NCBI GenBank assembly: GCA_002695185.1
Contig: NZOF01000202.1
Span: 7,720-23,016, forward strand
Length of the DNA: 15,297 nt
Reading direction: 5' to 3'
Source: Erythrobacter sp.
Lineage (GTDB): Bacteria > Pseudomonadota > Alphaproteobacteria > Sphingomonadales > Sphingomonadaceae
Part shown: one piece after another, positions 6,093-13,180 of the stretch
How positions within the stretch are numbered: the stretch's first letter is position 1
Layout: the number at the start of each line of letters is the position of its first letter
Program-made: the position numbers and the translations under genes
Notes under the pieces: generated by a model
Database searches by the model: none
What the model saw: the letters and a program-made list of their open reading frames with translations, nothing else
Told to the model about the DNA's origin: nothing

Positions 6093-7728
6093 CGTACCAT
6101 TCCTCGACATAGAAGCCCGGGTGGTCTTTCAGCACATTGCTCTTGTTTTCCGGCGCAGGAAGCGCTTCGGGCGCATTTGGCCCAGGCGTCACATCGCGCA
6201 TCGGGCGTGGGTCCAGATGCGCCCGCCGGGCCTGGTGGCGCCGTATCGCCTTGGTCTGCCGCGCGGCGCTATCAACGAGGTCGCGCTGCGCCTCGATCGT
6301 CCGAAAGATGAGATCCTCGTCCACCGACCGACGCCCGGCCTCCCGCAAAGCCCGCCGCGCCGCGCGGTGTTCCCAGAGCGTGATCGCAGAGCGGGTCAAA
6401 TCGGCCGGCCGCACCTCGATAATGCCATCCTCAGTCAGCACGAAGATGCGCGAAAGATCGCGCGGGTCGTATTTGAGGCTATATTTGCGGGTTTCCTGAC
6501 CCATCAGCCAGCGCAGCTCATCCGACCAATAGCGAATATGGAAGAGATGAAAGCCATCGCGCTGCAAGACCCGCTGTTCCGAGGGCAGAAAATCCACCAG
6601 GAACTGACGCAGGTCGGCGGGCATGCGGAGCCTGGCCTCGTCTGATTGCGCCGCCCAGGCCGCCGCTGGCGTGGTTTCCAGCGCGCTGTGGACCCGCACG
6701 TGGTAGGAGCCGGTGATTTCGAGGGCGAGCCAGGTTTCCAACTCGTCGAGCGTCATCACCGCTTCGGCTTCTGCGTCGAGATCCCCGCGTTCGAAGATGT
6801 TCGAGAAGTGCGAACCCGGCAGCAGGTGGACCGCGCCCATCATGGTGCCGATCAGGCGCTCGATATGGCCGCCGTAGCGCGGGGTTCCTGGCGGGCGATA
6901 CCGCAGGTCGATCTGGTACTCGGCGCAGGCAAGTCCGAACGCCCGGGAGTGAAATTCCGCGCCGTTATCCACGTAAACTGCCTTGGGGAGGCCCTGCGCG
7001 GGCCAGTCTGTATTGATCCCGCGCGCCGCCAGCCAATGCGACTTGTCCATCACCGCATGGGTCAGGCAGAGCGCAACGGAAAGAAGCGAGGGTGGTTCCA
7101 GAGACAGGTGAAACCCCAAAATCATGCGGCTGTTTACATCAATGGCCATCGTCAGCGTCGGGCGCCCGAGCGGGCGCCGCGAGACCGGATCGACAACTGT
7201 CACATCAGCCTTGGTATGATCGATTTGGACGATGTCGAGCTGGTGGACCGCGGTGAGCGTTCCGGGTGTGGCAAGGTGGCGGCGCTCCGCCTTGTCCTTC
7301 CCCTCTCGCCTGGCCATGAGTTTTGCCTGATCCTTCAGATCCAGCCAGTGCCCCAGACGCCTGATCGAAGGAGGTGCCAACCCCTGCGATCGGCAATCGG
7401 CTGCGACCTCGCGCCAGAACCGGGTCTTGGTCGGTTTGCGACGGGTGGCATAAAACTCCCTAAAATGACGGGCCACGATTTTCTCGACCGCAGGGTCCAG
7501 CGGCTTCATGCCCGGCTTTGGACCGGGAACACTCGGCAGAAGCGCGCTGGTCCGTGCATCCTCCCGAAACTGTTTTGCCAAGCGAAAGACCGTCGCCCGG
7601 CTGACATCCAACTGCCGCATCGCCCATGCAACGTCGCTATCGCTGAGCTGTTCTGGCAGTTCGGCAAGTACTCTTGCGCGATACTCGGCTTCTTCCCAGT
7701 CTTGGTCAGCTACGGGATTATCGGACAT
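6082..7728 (-). CDS. tniA: TniA/TnsB/Mu-type DDE transposase
   Basis: This 548-residue protein starts with helix-turn-helix DNA-binding segments (DSDVAWAMRQLDVSRATVFRLAKQ, about 30-53). The RNase H-fold catalytic core has D170 (QIDHTKAD), D254 (VYVDNGAEF) and E290 (YGGHIERLIG), with 35 residues between the last two as in Mu-type integrases. A Mu C-terminal beta-barrel-like part (RDGFHLFHIRYWSDEL...) and a basic helical tail follow. TniA cuts and joins the transposon ends. Length is close to Tn402 TniA. The gene lies about 155 bases inside the right end. Its upstream region contains the transposase-binding repeats, so autoregulation by end binding is likely, as in Tn7. No convincing Shine-Dalgarno is visible before the ATG. 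The catalytic triad and domains appear complete, so the element may still be active. Confidence 0.92.
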   Translation of the reverse strand: MSDNPVADQDWEEAEYRARVLAELPEQLSDSDVAWAMRQLDVSRATVFRLAKQFREDARTSALLPSVPGPKPGMKPLDPAVEKIVARHFREFYATRRKPTKTRFWREVAADCRSQGLAPPSIRRLGHWLDLKDQAKLMARREGKDKAERRHLATPGTLTAVHQLDIVQIDHTKADVTVVDPVSRRPLGRPTLTMAIDVNSRMILGFHLSLEPPSLLSVALCLTHAVMDKSHWLAARGINTDWPAQGLPKAVYVDNGAEFHSRAFGLACAEYQIDLRYRPPGTPRYGGHIERLIGTMMGAVHLLPGSHFSNIFERGDLDAEAEAVMTLDELETWLALEITGSYHVRVHSALETTPAAAWAAQSDEARLRMPADLRQFLVDFLPSEQRVLQRDGFHLFHIRYWSDELRWLMGQETRKYSLKYDPRDLSRIFVLTEDGIIEVRPADLTRSAITLWEHRAARRALREAGRRSVDEDLIFRTIEAQRDLVDSAARQTKAIRRHQARRAHLDPRPMRDVTPGPNAPEALPAPENKSNVLKDHPGFYVEEWYDDD

Positions 7729-7754
7729 GACTTGAACGACGCACGGACGCTGTG

Positions 7755-7805
7755 TAGTCTCTCGAATAGTGACTCACATCCATGTACAGTCTCATGAATT
7801 CCGAC
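7755..7805 (-). repeat. Two inner transposase-site repeats, tniA end
   Basis: On the plus strand these read CAGTCTCATGAATTCCGAC (7787-7805) and a diverged TAGTCTCTCGAATAGTGAC (7755-7773). Both are complementary in orientation to the left-end repeats. With the terminal copy, spacing is 68 and 32 bases, wider than at the tniQ end. The array lies in the leader of tniA, so TniA binding here could also repress tniA. Confidence 0.68.
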
Positions 7806-7854
7806 TCAATATCGAAAACGAAGATCCGGAAAGCCCTTGAAAACAAATGGACCG

Positions 7855-7882
7855 CAGTCTCAAGAATTCCGGCAGACCGACA
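7855..7882 (-). repeat. Right terminal inverted repeat of the transposon
   Basis: On the plus strand it ends in AATTCCGGCAGACCGACA. Its complement starts TGTCGG and matches the left terminal repeat at 21 of 28 positions. The five bases beyond it (CAAAA) do not repeat those before the left end (GAGAA). Confidence 0.75.
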
Positions 7883-7927
7883 CAAAAATCGAAGATTCCG
7901 GTCCCCCTGAGGCCGAGAGATCGAGCT

Positions 7928-7947
7928 CGGCGCCGCATGATGCGCCG
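7928..7947. repeat. Short inverted repeat between transposon and recombinase gene
   Basis: CGGCGC (7928-7933) and GCGCCG (7942-7947) flank an eight-base centre (CGCATGAT), extendable by one T/A pair on each side. The geometry resembles a small recombinase core site or hairpin. It lies about 95 bases before the recombinase start. In GC-rich DNA such a short repeat can arise by chance. Confidence 0.3.
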
Positions 7948-7982
7948 AAAGGTAACGAGCGTCGTCGTTTGTTGGCAAATTG

Positions 7983-8031
7983 TTTCGAGATACGCTGCCT
8001 CTCGCTTCGCTCGAACGCGTATCTCTCGAAA
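7983..8031 (+). promoter_or_regulatory. Hairpin leader immediately before the recombinase gene
   Basis: TTTCGAGATACGC (7983-7995) pairs with GCGTATCTC-TC-GAAA (8017-8031), 13 base pairs with one two-base bulge. The 3' arm ends at the start of the GAAAGG Shine-Dalgarno. In RNA this would partly hide the ribosome site; in DNA it could be a recombinase or regulator site. Which one applies cannot be told from sequence. Confidence 0.45.
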
Positions 8032-8041
8032 GGTATCTAAC

Positions 8042-9097
8042 ATGAGCCAACAGAACGACGGAGACGAGAGAGAGCCTTTGGACGGCGATCCGATCGCCCT
8101 ACCCTCCCATGTGGCTGGCTCCGGGACCCTCGATCGGTTGGTCGATACCGCCCGCGACTACGCCAGGGCCTCGACGGCCGAGAACACCAACAAGGCCTAC
8201 GCGGCAGACTGGAAACACTTCGCCCGCTGGTGCCGGCTCAAGGGAACCGATCCCCTGCCGCCCTCTAATGAGATGATCGGGCTCTACCTCGCCGATCTGG
8301 CGGCCGGGTCGGGGTCCTCCCCTGGCCTGTCTGTCTCGACGATCGAGCGGCGGCTCTCGGGCCTCGCCTGGAACTACGCACAGCGCGGGTTCTCGCTCGA
8401 TCGCAAGGACCGCCACATCGCCACGGTTCTGGCCGGGATCAAACGGCAACACGCACGACCACCGGTCCAGAAAGAAGCCATCCTCCCCGAAGACATTCTC
8501 GCCATGGTGGCCACCCTGCCCCACGACCTGCGCGGGCTCAGGGACCGGGCGATCCTGCTGATCGGCTATGCCGGCGGGCTTCGGCGCAGTGAAATCGTCA
8601 GCCTCGATCACGGTAAGGACGACACACCCGACAGCGGAGGCTGGGTCGAGATCCTGAAGGATGGCGCGGTCCTCACCCTCAACGCCAAGAGCGGCTGGCG
8701 CGAGGTCGAGATTGGCCGCGGTTCTTCGGAACAGACCTGCCCTGTTCACGCGTTGGAGCAATGGCTGCACTTCGCCAGGATCGACTTCGGCCCGATCTTC
8801 GTGCGCACATCGCGGGACGGCAAGAAGGCCCTGGAAGCCCGCCTGTCGGACAAACACGTCGCCCGCCTCATCAAAACCACCGTGTTGAAGTCCGGTATCC
8901 GGGCAGAACTACCCGAGAAAGACCGCCTCGCCCTCTTCTCGGGCCACAGCTTGCGCGCCGGTCTCGCCAGCTCTGCCGAAGTCGACGAGCGCTACGTCCA
9001 GAAGCAGCTCGGGCACGCCTCGGCCGAGATGACCCGCCGCTATCAGCGCCGCCGGGATCGGTTCCGGGTCAACTTGACCAAAGCTGCAGGGCTCTAA
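8042..9097 (+). CDS. Tyrosine-type site-specific recombinase/integrase
   Basis: This 351-residue protein has a SAM-like N-terminal core-binding domain (about 30-140; STAENTNKAYAADWKHFARWC) and a full C-terminal catalytic domain. Catalytic residues are R181 (GGLRRSEI), K216 (NAKSGW), H302-x2-R305 (GHSLRAG), H325 (LGHAS) and the nucleophile Y334 (RRYQRR). Such enzymes integrate or excise elements or resolve plasmid multimers. I choose the ATG at 8042, which has GAAAGG nine bases upstream. The longer open frame begins inside the transposon end and is not credible as coding. The gene converges on repC, with eight bases between the stops. Before the transposon landed it was divergent from the DUF1403-scpB operon. 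Substrate site unknown; the palindromes at 4069-4097 and 7928-7947 are candidates. The enzyme looks intact. Confidence 0.9.
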   Translation: MSQQNDGDEREPLDGDPIALPSHVAGSGTLDRLVDTARDYARASTAENTNKAYAADWKHFARWCRLKGTDPLPPSNEMIGLYLADLAAGSGSSPGLSVSTIERRLSGLAWNYAQRGFSLDRKDRHIATVLAGIKRQHARPPVQKEAILPEDILAMVATLPHDLRGLRDRAILLIGYAGGLRRSEIVSLDHGKDDTPDSGGWVEILKDGAVLTLNAKSGWREVEIGRGSSEQTCPVHALEQWLHFARIDFGPIFVRTSRDGKKALEARLSDKHVARLIKTTVLKSGIRAELPEKDRLALFSGHSLRAGLASSAEVDERYVQKQLGHASAEMTRRYQRRRDRFRVNLTKAAGL

Positions 9098-9105
9098 GCT
9101 CTCCA

Positions 9106-10389
9106 TTACGCGGCCTGCCCGCTCAATCGGCCGTAGAAACTGCGCTCGAGATGCAGCTCCCCTGCCCCGGCCTTCTCGATCATGCCGCGGAGATAGCCGC
9201 CCGGCGATGCCACTTCGCCCTTCGCATGCTTGTCGAAGGTCAGAACCAGCGCCGCCGTGGCAATCTGCGGCCCGAGACGGTCCTGCGCCAGGTTCCAGTC
9301 ATGCTCCGAGACCCCGATCATCGGCCTCAACTGCCCCGCCACCCGGTGCAGATCGCCCCAATCCTTCAAGTATCCGCCCATATTGCGCGCCCAGGACGCG
9401 AAATCCGGACAGGCCTGCATTACCGTCGGCAGATCGAGCGCCGCTCCACGCTTTTTGCGCACCTCGGCAACCCAATTTTCCAGCTCCCTGTCCACACGCT
9501 CTTCGGGTGGGGCATTTGGCGTAACGCCCGCCGCTTCCTCTTTTTTAGAGGAATTACTGATTACAGGATCAAGTTTGGTTGTAGTTAGTATATGAGGTCC
9601 GGAAATGACCTCCCCGGGGTTCATTTCTTGAGTCTTTTCACTACCTTGTTCGATAGATTCAGCGGAGTTCTCCACAACCTCATCCGCCCGAACTGCCTTG
9701 AGATACGCTGCCTCGACGCGCTCCTGAAGCTCTTTGAACCATGCCAGGAGCTGTGAAAGCGTCTCAGAGGCGGTGTTCCGACGCGGAAGTCGGTCCAGAA
9801 GATCCTCGAACAGCCCTGAGAGATGCTCCCAGGGGCCCCTCAGCGTGCTGCTGAAGGCTGCCTCGATCCGAGCACGGATCATCCGGCGTGCAACCGTGAT
9901 TTGGCGCTTCAGGCGCTGGCAGAGCTCGCGCTCGGCCTGCAACTCGGCCTGCAGCTGCTCGAATTCCTCGACACGGGCTGAAAGTGGCGACAGATCGAAG
10001 CCGTAGGCCTCGATGATACGCCCGTCAGCGTCCCTGTGGCCCCACCGTTTGCCATTCGGACTGTCCTTGAAGGAAATCACGCCGATCTCTGCCAGACGCC
10101 GCGCATGGCGCTTAAGCGCAGAGAGCGAGAAACCCGTCTGCTCCATCAGATAGGCGTTCGAGGCCCAGACGATCGGACGTTGCCCCTCGTCCCAGTCCTG
10201 GGCCTGTGTGAAGGCCCCGAGCGTGTCGAGGAGCATCATGTCTCCGGCCTTGAGGCCAATGTATGCGCCCACCCGCTTCACGGCCACGAAGGCCCGTGTT
10301 TTGGGTACAGCTACCTGTTCACCGGCTTGGGCAAGCTCCTCTGCAATGCCAAGACCCGGTGTCGGCTTGCGCCAACCTGTATGTTTCAT
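9106..10389 (-). CDS. repC: RepC replication initiator of repABC plasmid
   Basis: This 427-residue protein starts MKHTGWRKPTPGLGI, close to the conserved RepC N-terminus. The N-terminal DNA-binding part includes KRVGAYIGLKAGDMMLLDTL and YLMEQTGFSLSALKRHARRLAEIGVISF, a winged helix. A coiled, charged middle part (EEFEQLQAELQAERELCQRLKRQI) follows, then a low-complexity linker and a C-terminal domain. RepC opens the origin, which in studied repABC plasmids lies inside repC. The frame continues to a TTG at 10425, but the ATG at 10389 fits the family start and has GGAGG 12 bases upstream, a rather long spacing. It is separated from repB by about 230 bases containing the antisense RNA, the normal arrangement. 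It ends eight bases from the convergent recombinase gene. Confidence 0.92.
   Translation of the reverse strand: MKHTGWRKPTPGLGIAEELAQAGEQVAVPKTRAFVAVKRVGAYIGLKAGDMMLLDTLGAFTQAQDWDEGQRPIVWASNAYLMEQTGFSLSALKRHARRLAEIGVISFKDSPNGKRWGHRDADGRIIEAYGFDLSPLSARVEEFEQLQAELQAERELCQRLKRQITVARRMIRARIEAAFSSTLRGPWEHLSGLFEDLLDRLPRRNTASETLSQLLAWFKELQERVEAAYLKAVRADEVVENSAESIEQGSEKTQEMNPGEVISGPHILTTTKLDPVISNSSKKEEAAGVTPNAPPEERVDRELENWVAEVRKKRGAALDLPTVMQACPDFASWARNMGGYLKDWGDLHRVAGQLRPMIGVSEHDWNLAQDRLGPQIATAALVLTFDKHAKGEVASPGGYLRGMIEKAGAGELHLERSFYGRLSGQAA
9530..9680. other. AT-rich stretch in repC, candidate origin (oriV)
   Basis: Inside the repC linker there is a marked local rise in A+T (for example TTTTTTAGAGGAATTACTGA and GTTGTAGTTAGTATATGAGG) within otherwise GC-rich DNA. 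It contains an inverted repeat GAGGTC/GACCTC (9594-9599 and 9607-9612) and a CCCCGGGG block. In characterised repABC plasmids the origin lies in an AT-rich part of repC. The encoded residues are poorly structured, consistent with DNA-level constraint. Position is inferred, not shown. Confidence 0.5.
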
Positions 10390-10455
10390 GGATAGTTCTC
10401 GCCTCCTCTGCTTGATGGAGGGCAAAAGAATCCCGTTCGCTCAGGAGCGTTGCTG

Positions 10456-10484
10456 TTGACAGTGATTCGCCGGAGAACTATCTT
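10456..10484 (+). promoter_or_regulatory. Promoter of the repABC antisense RNA
   Basis: TTGACA (10456-10461) and TATCTT (10479-10484) are 17 bases apart on the plus strand, opposite to repABC. The -35 is a perfect consensus. Transcription would begin near 10491. A strong antisense promoter in the repB-repC gap is standard in repABC loci. Confidence 0.78.
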
Positions 10485-10490
10485 GATAGC

Positions 10491-10544
10491 GACCAAACTA
10501 ATCTCGATAAGCTCTCAGGCCCTCAGCTTGGGGGCTTTTCTTTT
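10491..10544 (+). ncRNA. Counter-transcribed incompatibility RNA (incA type) between repB and repC
   Basis: A transcript of about 54 bases is bounded by a strong plus-strand promoter and an intrinsic terminator and lies antisense to the repC leader. In repABC plasmids such an RNA base-pairs with the repBC mRNA leader and lowers RepC synthesis, setting copy number and incompatibility. An alternative stem, AAGCT with AGCTT (10509-10513 and 10525-10529), overlaps the terminator stem, as expected for a structured regulatory RNA. Exact ends are inferred from promoter and terminator positions. Confidence 0.75.
10519..10544 (+). terminator. Rho-independent terminator of the antisense RNA
   Basis: GCCCTC (10519-10524) pairs with GGGGGC (10530-10535) across the loop AGCTT with one G-U pair, followed by TTTTCTTTT. 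This is a classic intrinsic terminator on the plus strand. Confidence 0.78.
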
Positions 10545-10623
10545 GCCGTTATCTCAAAGCATATCCGCTCCTGTTTCTTACCTTGTTTGGATCGAAGACC
10601 ACCGTCTCCGCGGCTCCTGCCTC

Positions 10624-11667
10624 TTACTTCGATCCGTGTTTCTCCAAGTACTCAGCGATGACATCACTCAAACCTTTGAGAATGTCCTCGTCCAATGTTA
10701 GCCCCGTGGCAGCGACTGAGAGCTTCCCGCCCTGCCCTGTAACACTCAATTTCCGCGAACCGATCTTTCGCTGTACCGTGAGTCTCTTTGGGCTCTGCGA
10801 TTTCTTTTTTGCAAGCTTGGACGGCTTTTCAGTCAGGTCGCCAAGAACCTTTTCGAGGTCACGGTGGCTAAGACCGTAGACATCTTTGCACGCGTGCAAA
10901 ATCTCACCTCTAGCAGCATAAACAGCGCGACCACGTGATACCGCGCTGTTATGGACACCCACACGCTTGGCGAACTCGGTTGCAGTTATCTTCTCGTCCG
11001 GTTTGGCGTCTTGTAGCCGCTCGAACATTTCGCCTATCGAAACCAGACGCTCGAAAGCGCTCAGGTTTTCACGCTCCTCATTCTCCCGGAAGCGCATGAA
11101 AAGCATCTCGAACTGCTCTTCACGGGAACCCCGATGGGATTGTGGAACTAGAATGGCGCGGACAGGCAACCCCAAAGCTTCAAGGATTGCATGGCGTCGC
11201 CGACCCACGATCAACTGAAATGTCACGCCTTCTACGTTCTCGGGCTCACATTCATCCGGTCGCCAGTCAGGATCCGCTGGCCGAACATGAATGGGCGTAT
11301 CTTGACCGTTCTTCTCGATACTCTCTTTGAGCTTCTCAAATGCCTCTTGATCGCGCCAGTCTTCACGCCGGTCCGATCCGATCACGTCCACGATCTGAGA
11401 CGGATCAATCTGCAACTCATGTCGACCCGCAAGAATGCGCTCCACGACCTGTGCACGCTCAACGTGAAGCATCTGGCTGGCGTCTGAAAGCGCTCCGGCC
11501 TTCCAAGCACTGCCAGAGCCGCCCAGTCTTGGCTTAACCCCACCAACCAGTTTCGCCTCGTCTTCGTGGACCTGTTCGCTTGCACCAGATCCAGGAGCCG
11601 CAGACACATCCTGATCAGGGCGCGCGGACTTTTTCTTGAGGACCGAGCTGCTCAATGTTCGCTTCAT
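10624..11667 (-). CDS. repB: RepB (ParB-family centromere-binding partition protein)
   Basis: This 347-residue protein begins MKRTLSSSVLKKKSARPDQ. It has the ParB/Srx-like CTP-binding domain with GRRRH at 155-159 and the conserved FRENEERENLSAFE box at about 193-206. A helix-turn-helix (ITATEFAKRVGVHNSAVSRG) and a C-terminal dimerisation region follow. RepB binds parS and works with RepA to segregate the plasmid. The upstream in-frame codons to 11706 overlap repA. I choose the ATG at 11667 because it overlaps the repA stop as ATGA and has GGAGGA upstream. Its coding sequence contains one copy of the TTTGCACGCGTGCAAA palindrome (10885-10900), a likely own binding site. The gene is less GC-rich than the transposon and recombinase genes to its left. 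Confidence 0.92.
   Translation of the reverse strand: MKRTLSSSVLKKKSARPDQDVSAAPGSGASEQVHEDEAKLVGGVKPRLGGSGSAWKAGALSDASQMLHVERAQVVERILAGRHELQIDPSQIVDVIGSDRREDWRDQEAFEKLKESIEKNGQDTPIHVRPADPDWRPDECEPENVEGVTFQLIVGRRRHAILEALGLPVRAILVPQSHRGSREEQFEMLFMRFRENEERENLSAFERLVSIGEMFERLQDAKPDEKITATEFAKRVGVHNSAVSRGRAVYAARGEILHACKDVYGLSHRDLEKVLGDLTEKPSKLAKKKSQSPKRLTVQRKIGSRKLSVTGQGGKLSVAATGLTLDEDILKGLSDVIAEYLEKHGSK
10885..10900. promoter_or_regulatory. Candidate parS site inside repB
   Basis: TTTGCACGCGTGCAAA is a perfect 16-base palindrome. It recurs, with one extra T/A pair, at 13181-13198 upstream of repA. Two exact copies of a 16-base palindrome in the partition locus of one plasmid strongly suggest the RepB centromere sequence. 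RepB binding is inferred. Confidence 0.7.
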
Positions 11668-13019
11668 TCGGCTTCCTCCTCGAAATTGTAGAAGTTCTGC
11701 ATCCAATCCTCGGCATAGCCACGCTCAAGACCAGGCCAGAGGCGTGAGACGATGGCGTCATTCACTGCGTCAGCATTCTCGATGAACCTGTTGATACCTT
11801 TTCGCTTGCCTGGCGTATCTGGGTCGTACTCATAGACGGACTGATAAACGTCCGACGCGTTCGAAATAGCATCGGAGCGAAGATAGAATACCGGCAGCAC
11901 CTCATCTGGGCAGTTTTCGAGCAGGTTGCCGACCTGTGTGAGATCTTGCTCATTTGTTCTCTGAACGATCGTGGGCAACAGCATATGCGCCGCACCGCCC
12001 ATATCGATCCGATCCGTCGCGAAAATGTGGCGCAGCATGGTGAGGAGACCAGTCACAAAGGTGGACAAGGTCGCAATGTCGAACCCCTTCATCGTCTGCG
12101 GGATAATCAACGAAGTAGACGCCATCACATTGTTCAGCTGGAACAGTGTCAGCGCAGGCTGATAGTCGATAATGATGCAGTCCAAGGTCTCGTTCAGGGC
12201 ACTTTCAAGCTCCGCTTGGTCGACCCTACCGTTGCTCACGAGCTCATTAGGACGGGTGACCGGTGGATGCCCCTCTTTCCACCGATCTATGGCGTCTCTT
12301 AGGAACCTGTAAAACCGCTTCTCCGGGGTGCCCGCTCGCAGCAACCTCGCGATCTGAATTTCGCCTTCGGAGGTTTCGCCATGCGCAGGTACTAACCGCA
12401 CGCCCGGCCAGGAGGTTTTCTTGAAGAACCCGTCAAGCGTCTCCGCATCATAGTCAGTGTAAGCGATGGACTCGTCGGTCTGAAACAGCCCCGCGAAGTC
12501 AACCATCGTCGGAGTTTCGTCATCTGGCAAAGTTGGCATTTCTTCGCCGCCGACAAAGTAGAGAGTGATCGTGCTCTGGGGGTCAGCGTCCATGACGCCG
12601 ACTCGCATGCCGTAGTGCAGACTCAGGTACTGAGCGAAGTGCGCAGCACTAAGCGACTTCGCGGTGCCACCTTTCTGACTTGCAAATGAAATGACGGGCA
12701 AAGGATCGTCGGGTTTGCGCCAAGCAAGAAAATGCTCAGGCCGCTTTGATGAGGCAGCCATCAAAGCCCTGATGTGCATCAGCTCCGTCAGGGTGAAAAC
12801 ACGCTCGCGCCCTACATGCTTGCCGGCAGGAAAATCCTCATTGTCCTTAGCGAACTTCGTCAGATGCTGATGGCTAATGTTCAGGAAGCGAGCACATTGG
12901 CGCATCGACCAAGAGCGTTTGATGCGCTCACGCATCGTCAACTCCTTGTTGACCGAAACCATGGTCCGGCCAAGGCCCCGCTCGAGCTCTTGAAGGAACT
13001 GTTCTATACTGCCGCCCAT
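11664..13019 (-). CDS. repA: RepA (ParA-family partition ATPase)
   Basis: This 451-residue protein has an N-terminal helix-turn-helix (MRQCARFLNISHQHLTKFAKDN, about 39-60) and then a ParA-type ATPase. The deviant Walker A is KGGTAKS (116-122, signature lysines K116 and K121), Walker A' is DADPQST with D144, and a later hydrophobic-Asp segment is CIIIDYQPAL. RepA moves plasmid copies with RepB-parS and, in known repABC operons, represses the operon promoter. It is the first gene of repABC and overlaps repB by ATGA. An AAAGAGAG stretch precedes the ATG at moderate distance. A promoter/operator palindrome lies about 80-110 bases upstream. No lesions seen. Confidence 0.92.
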   Translation of the reverse strand: MGGSIEQFLQELERGLGRTMVSVNKELTMRERIKRSWSMRQCARFLNISHQHLTKFAKDNEDFPAGKHVGRERVFTLTELMHIRALMAASSKRPEHFLAWRKPDDPLPVISFASQKGGTAKSLSAAHFAQYLSLHYGMRVGVMDADPQSTITLYFVGGEEMPTLPDDETPTMVDFAGLFQTDESIAYTDYDAETLDGFFKKTSWPGVRLVPAHGETSEGEIQIARLLRAGTPEKRFYRFLRDAIDRWKEGHPPVTRPNELVSNGRVDQAELESALNETLDCIIIDYQPALTLFQLNNVMASTSLIIPQTMKGFDIATLSTFVTGLLTMLRHIFATDRIDMGGAAHMLLPTIVQRTNEQDLTQVGNLLENCPDEVLPVFYLRSDAISNASDVYQSVYEYDPDTPGKRKGINRFIENADAVNDAIVSRLWPGLERGYAEDWMQNFYNFEEEAE

Positions 13020-13095
13020 TGCACCGCTCTCTTTTCGATTCTCTCACGGAATCGCTCCGAGTTGTAAATAGCACGGTTTTTGAGGAAATGTACAG

Positions 13096-13131
13096 ATATT
13101 GTACGCCTACCGGATTTCCGGCGCACAATAT
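13096..13131 (-). promoter_or_regulatory. Promoter/operator palindrome upstream of repA
   Basis: ATATTGTACGCC (13096-13107) pairs with GGCGCACAATAT (13120-13131) with one mismatch across a 12-base centre that itself holds CCGG...CCGG. Reading leftward, TACAAT (13097-13102 region) in the proximal arm can serve as -10; a -35 is less clear (TTGTGC at 19 bases). RepA autorepression through this site is the likely role and is inferred from known repABC regulation. Confidence 0.5.
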
Positions 13132-13180
13132 GGGCTGCACTGAGCGAAAGTGCGGACGACAACCTGAGCCGCCGAGGTGA

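Larger units (their letters stand above)
4138..7882 (-). mobile_element. Cargo-free Tn402/Tn5053-like transposon (tniA-tniB-tniQ)
   Basis: The element is 3,745 bp, bounded by TGTCGG at 4138 and its complement CCGACA ending at 7882. The outer 28 bases of the two ends match at 21 positions, with an identical CCGGAATTC block. Behind each end lie further copies of a ~19-base motif (consensus CCGGAATTCATGAGACTGG) pointing inward from that end: four copies at the left end and three at the right. This asymmetric multi-site design is typical of Tn7/Tn402-type elements, where the DDE transposase binds several sites. Gene order A-B-Q and gene sizes fit Tn402/Tn5053. No resolvase gene (tniR) and no cargo are present. 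The five bases outside the ends differ (GAGAA left, CAAAA right), so the usual target duplication is absent or decayed. Confidence 0.75.

Noticed and set aside
7847..8041. N-terminal extension of the recombinase by 65 codons
   Set aside because: It begins inside the transposon end and crosses the terminal repeat; the ATG at 8042 has a Shine-Dalgarno.
8099..8857. 252-codon minus-strand ORF opposite the recombinase
   Set aside because: Antisense shadow; the plus strand encodes all tyrosine recombinase motifs in order.
7987..9714. A 15-base direct repeat GAGATACGCTGCCTC in the recombinase leader (7987-8001) and in repC (9700-9714)
   Set aside because: One such match is not far from chance expectation for a window this size, and the flanks do not match. 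It would become interesting only if the pair recurs in other plasmids.
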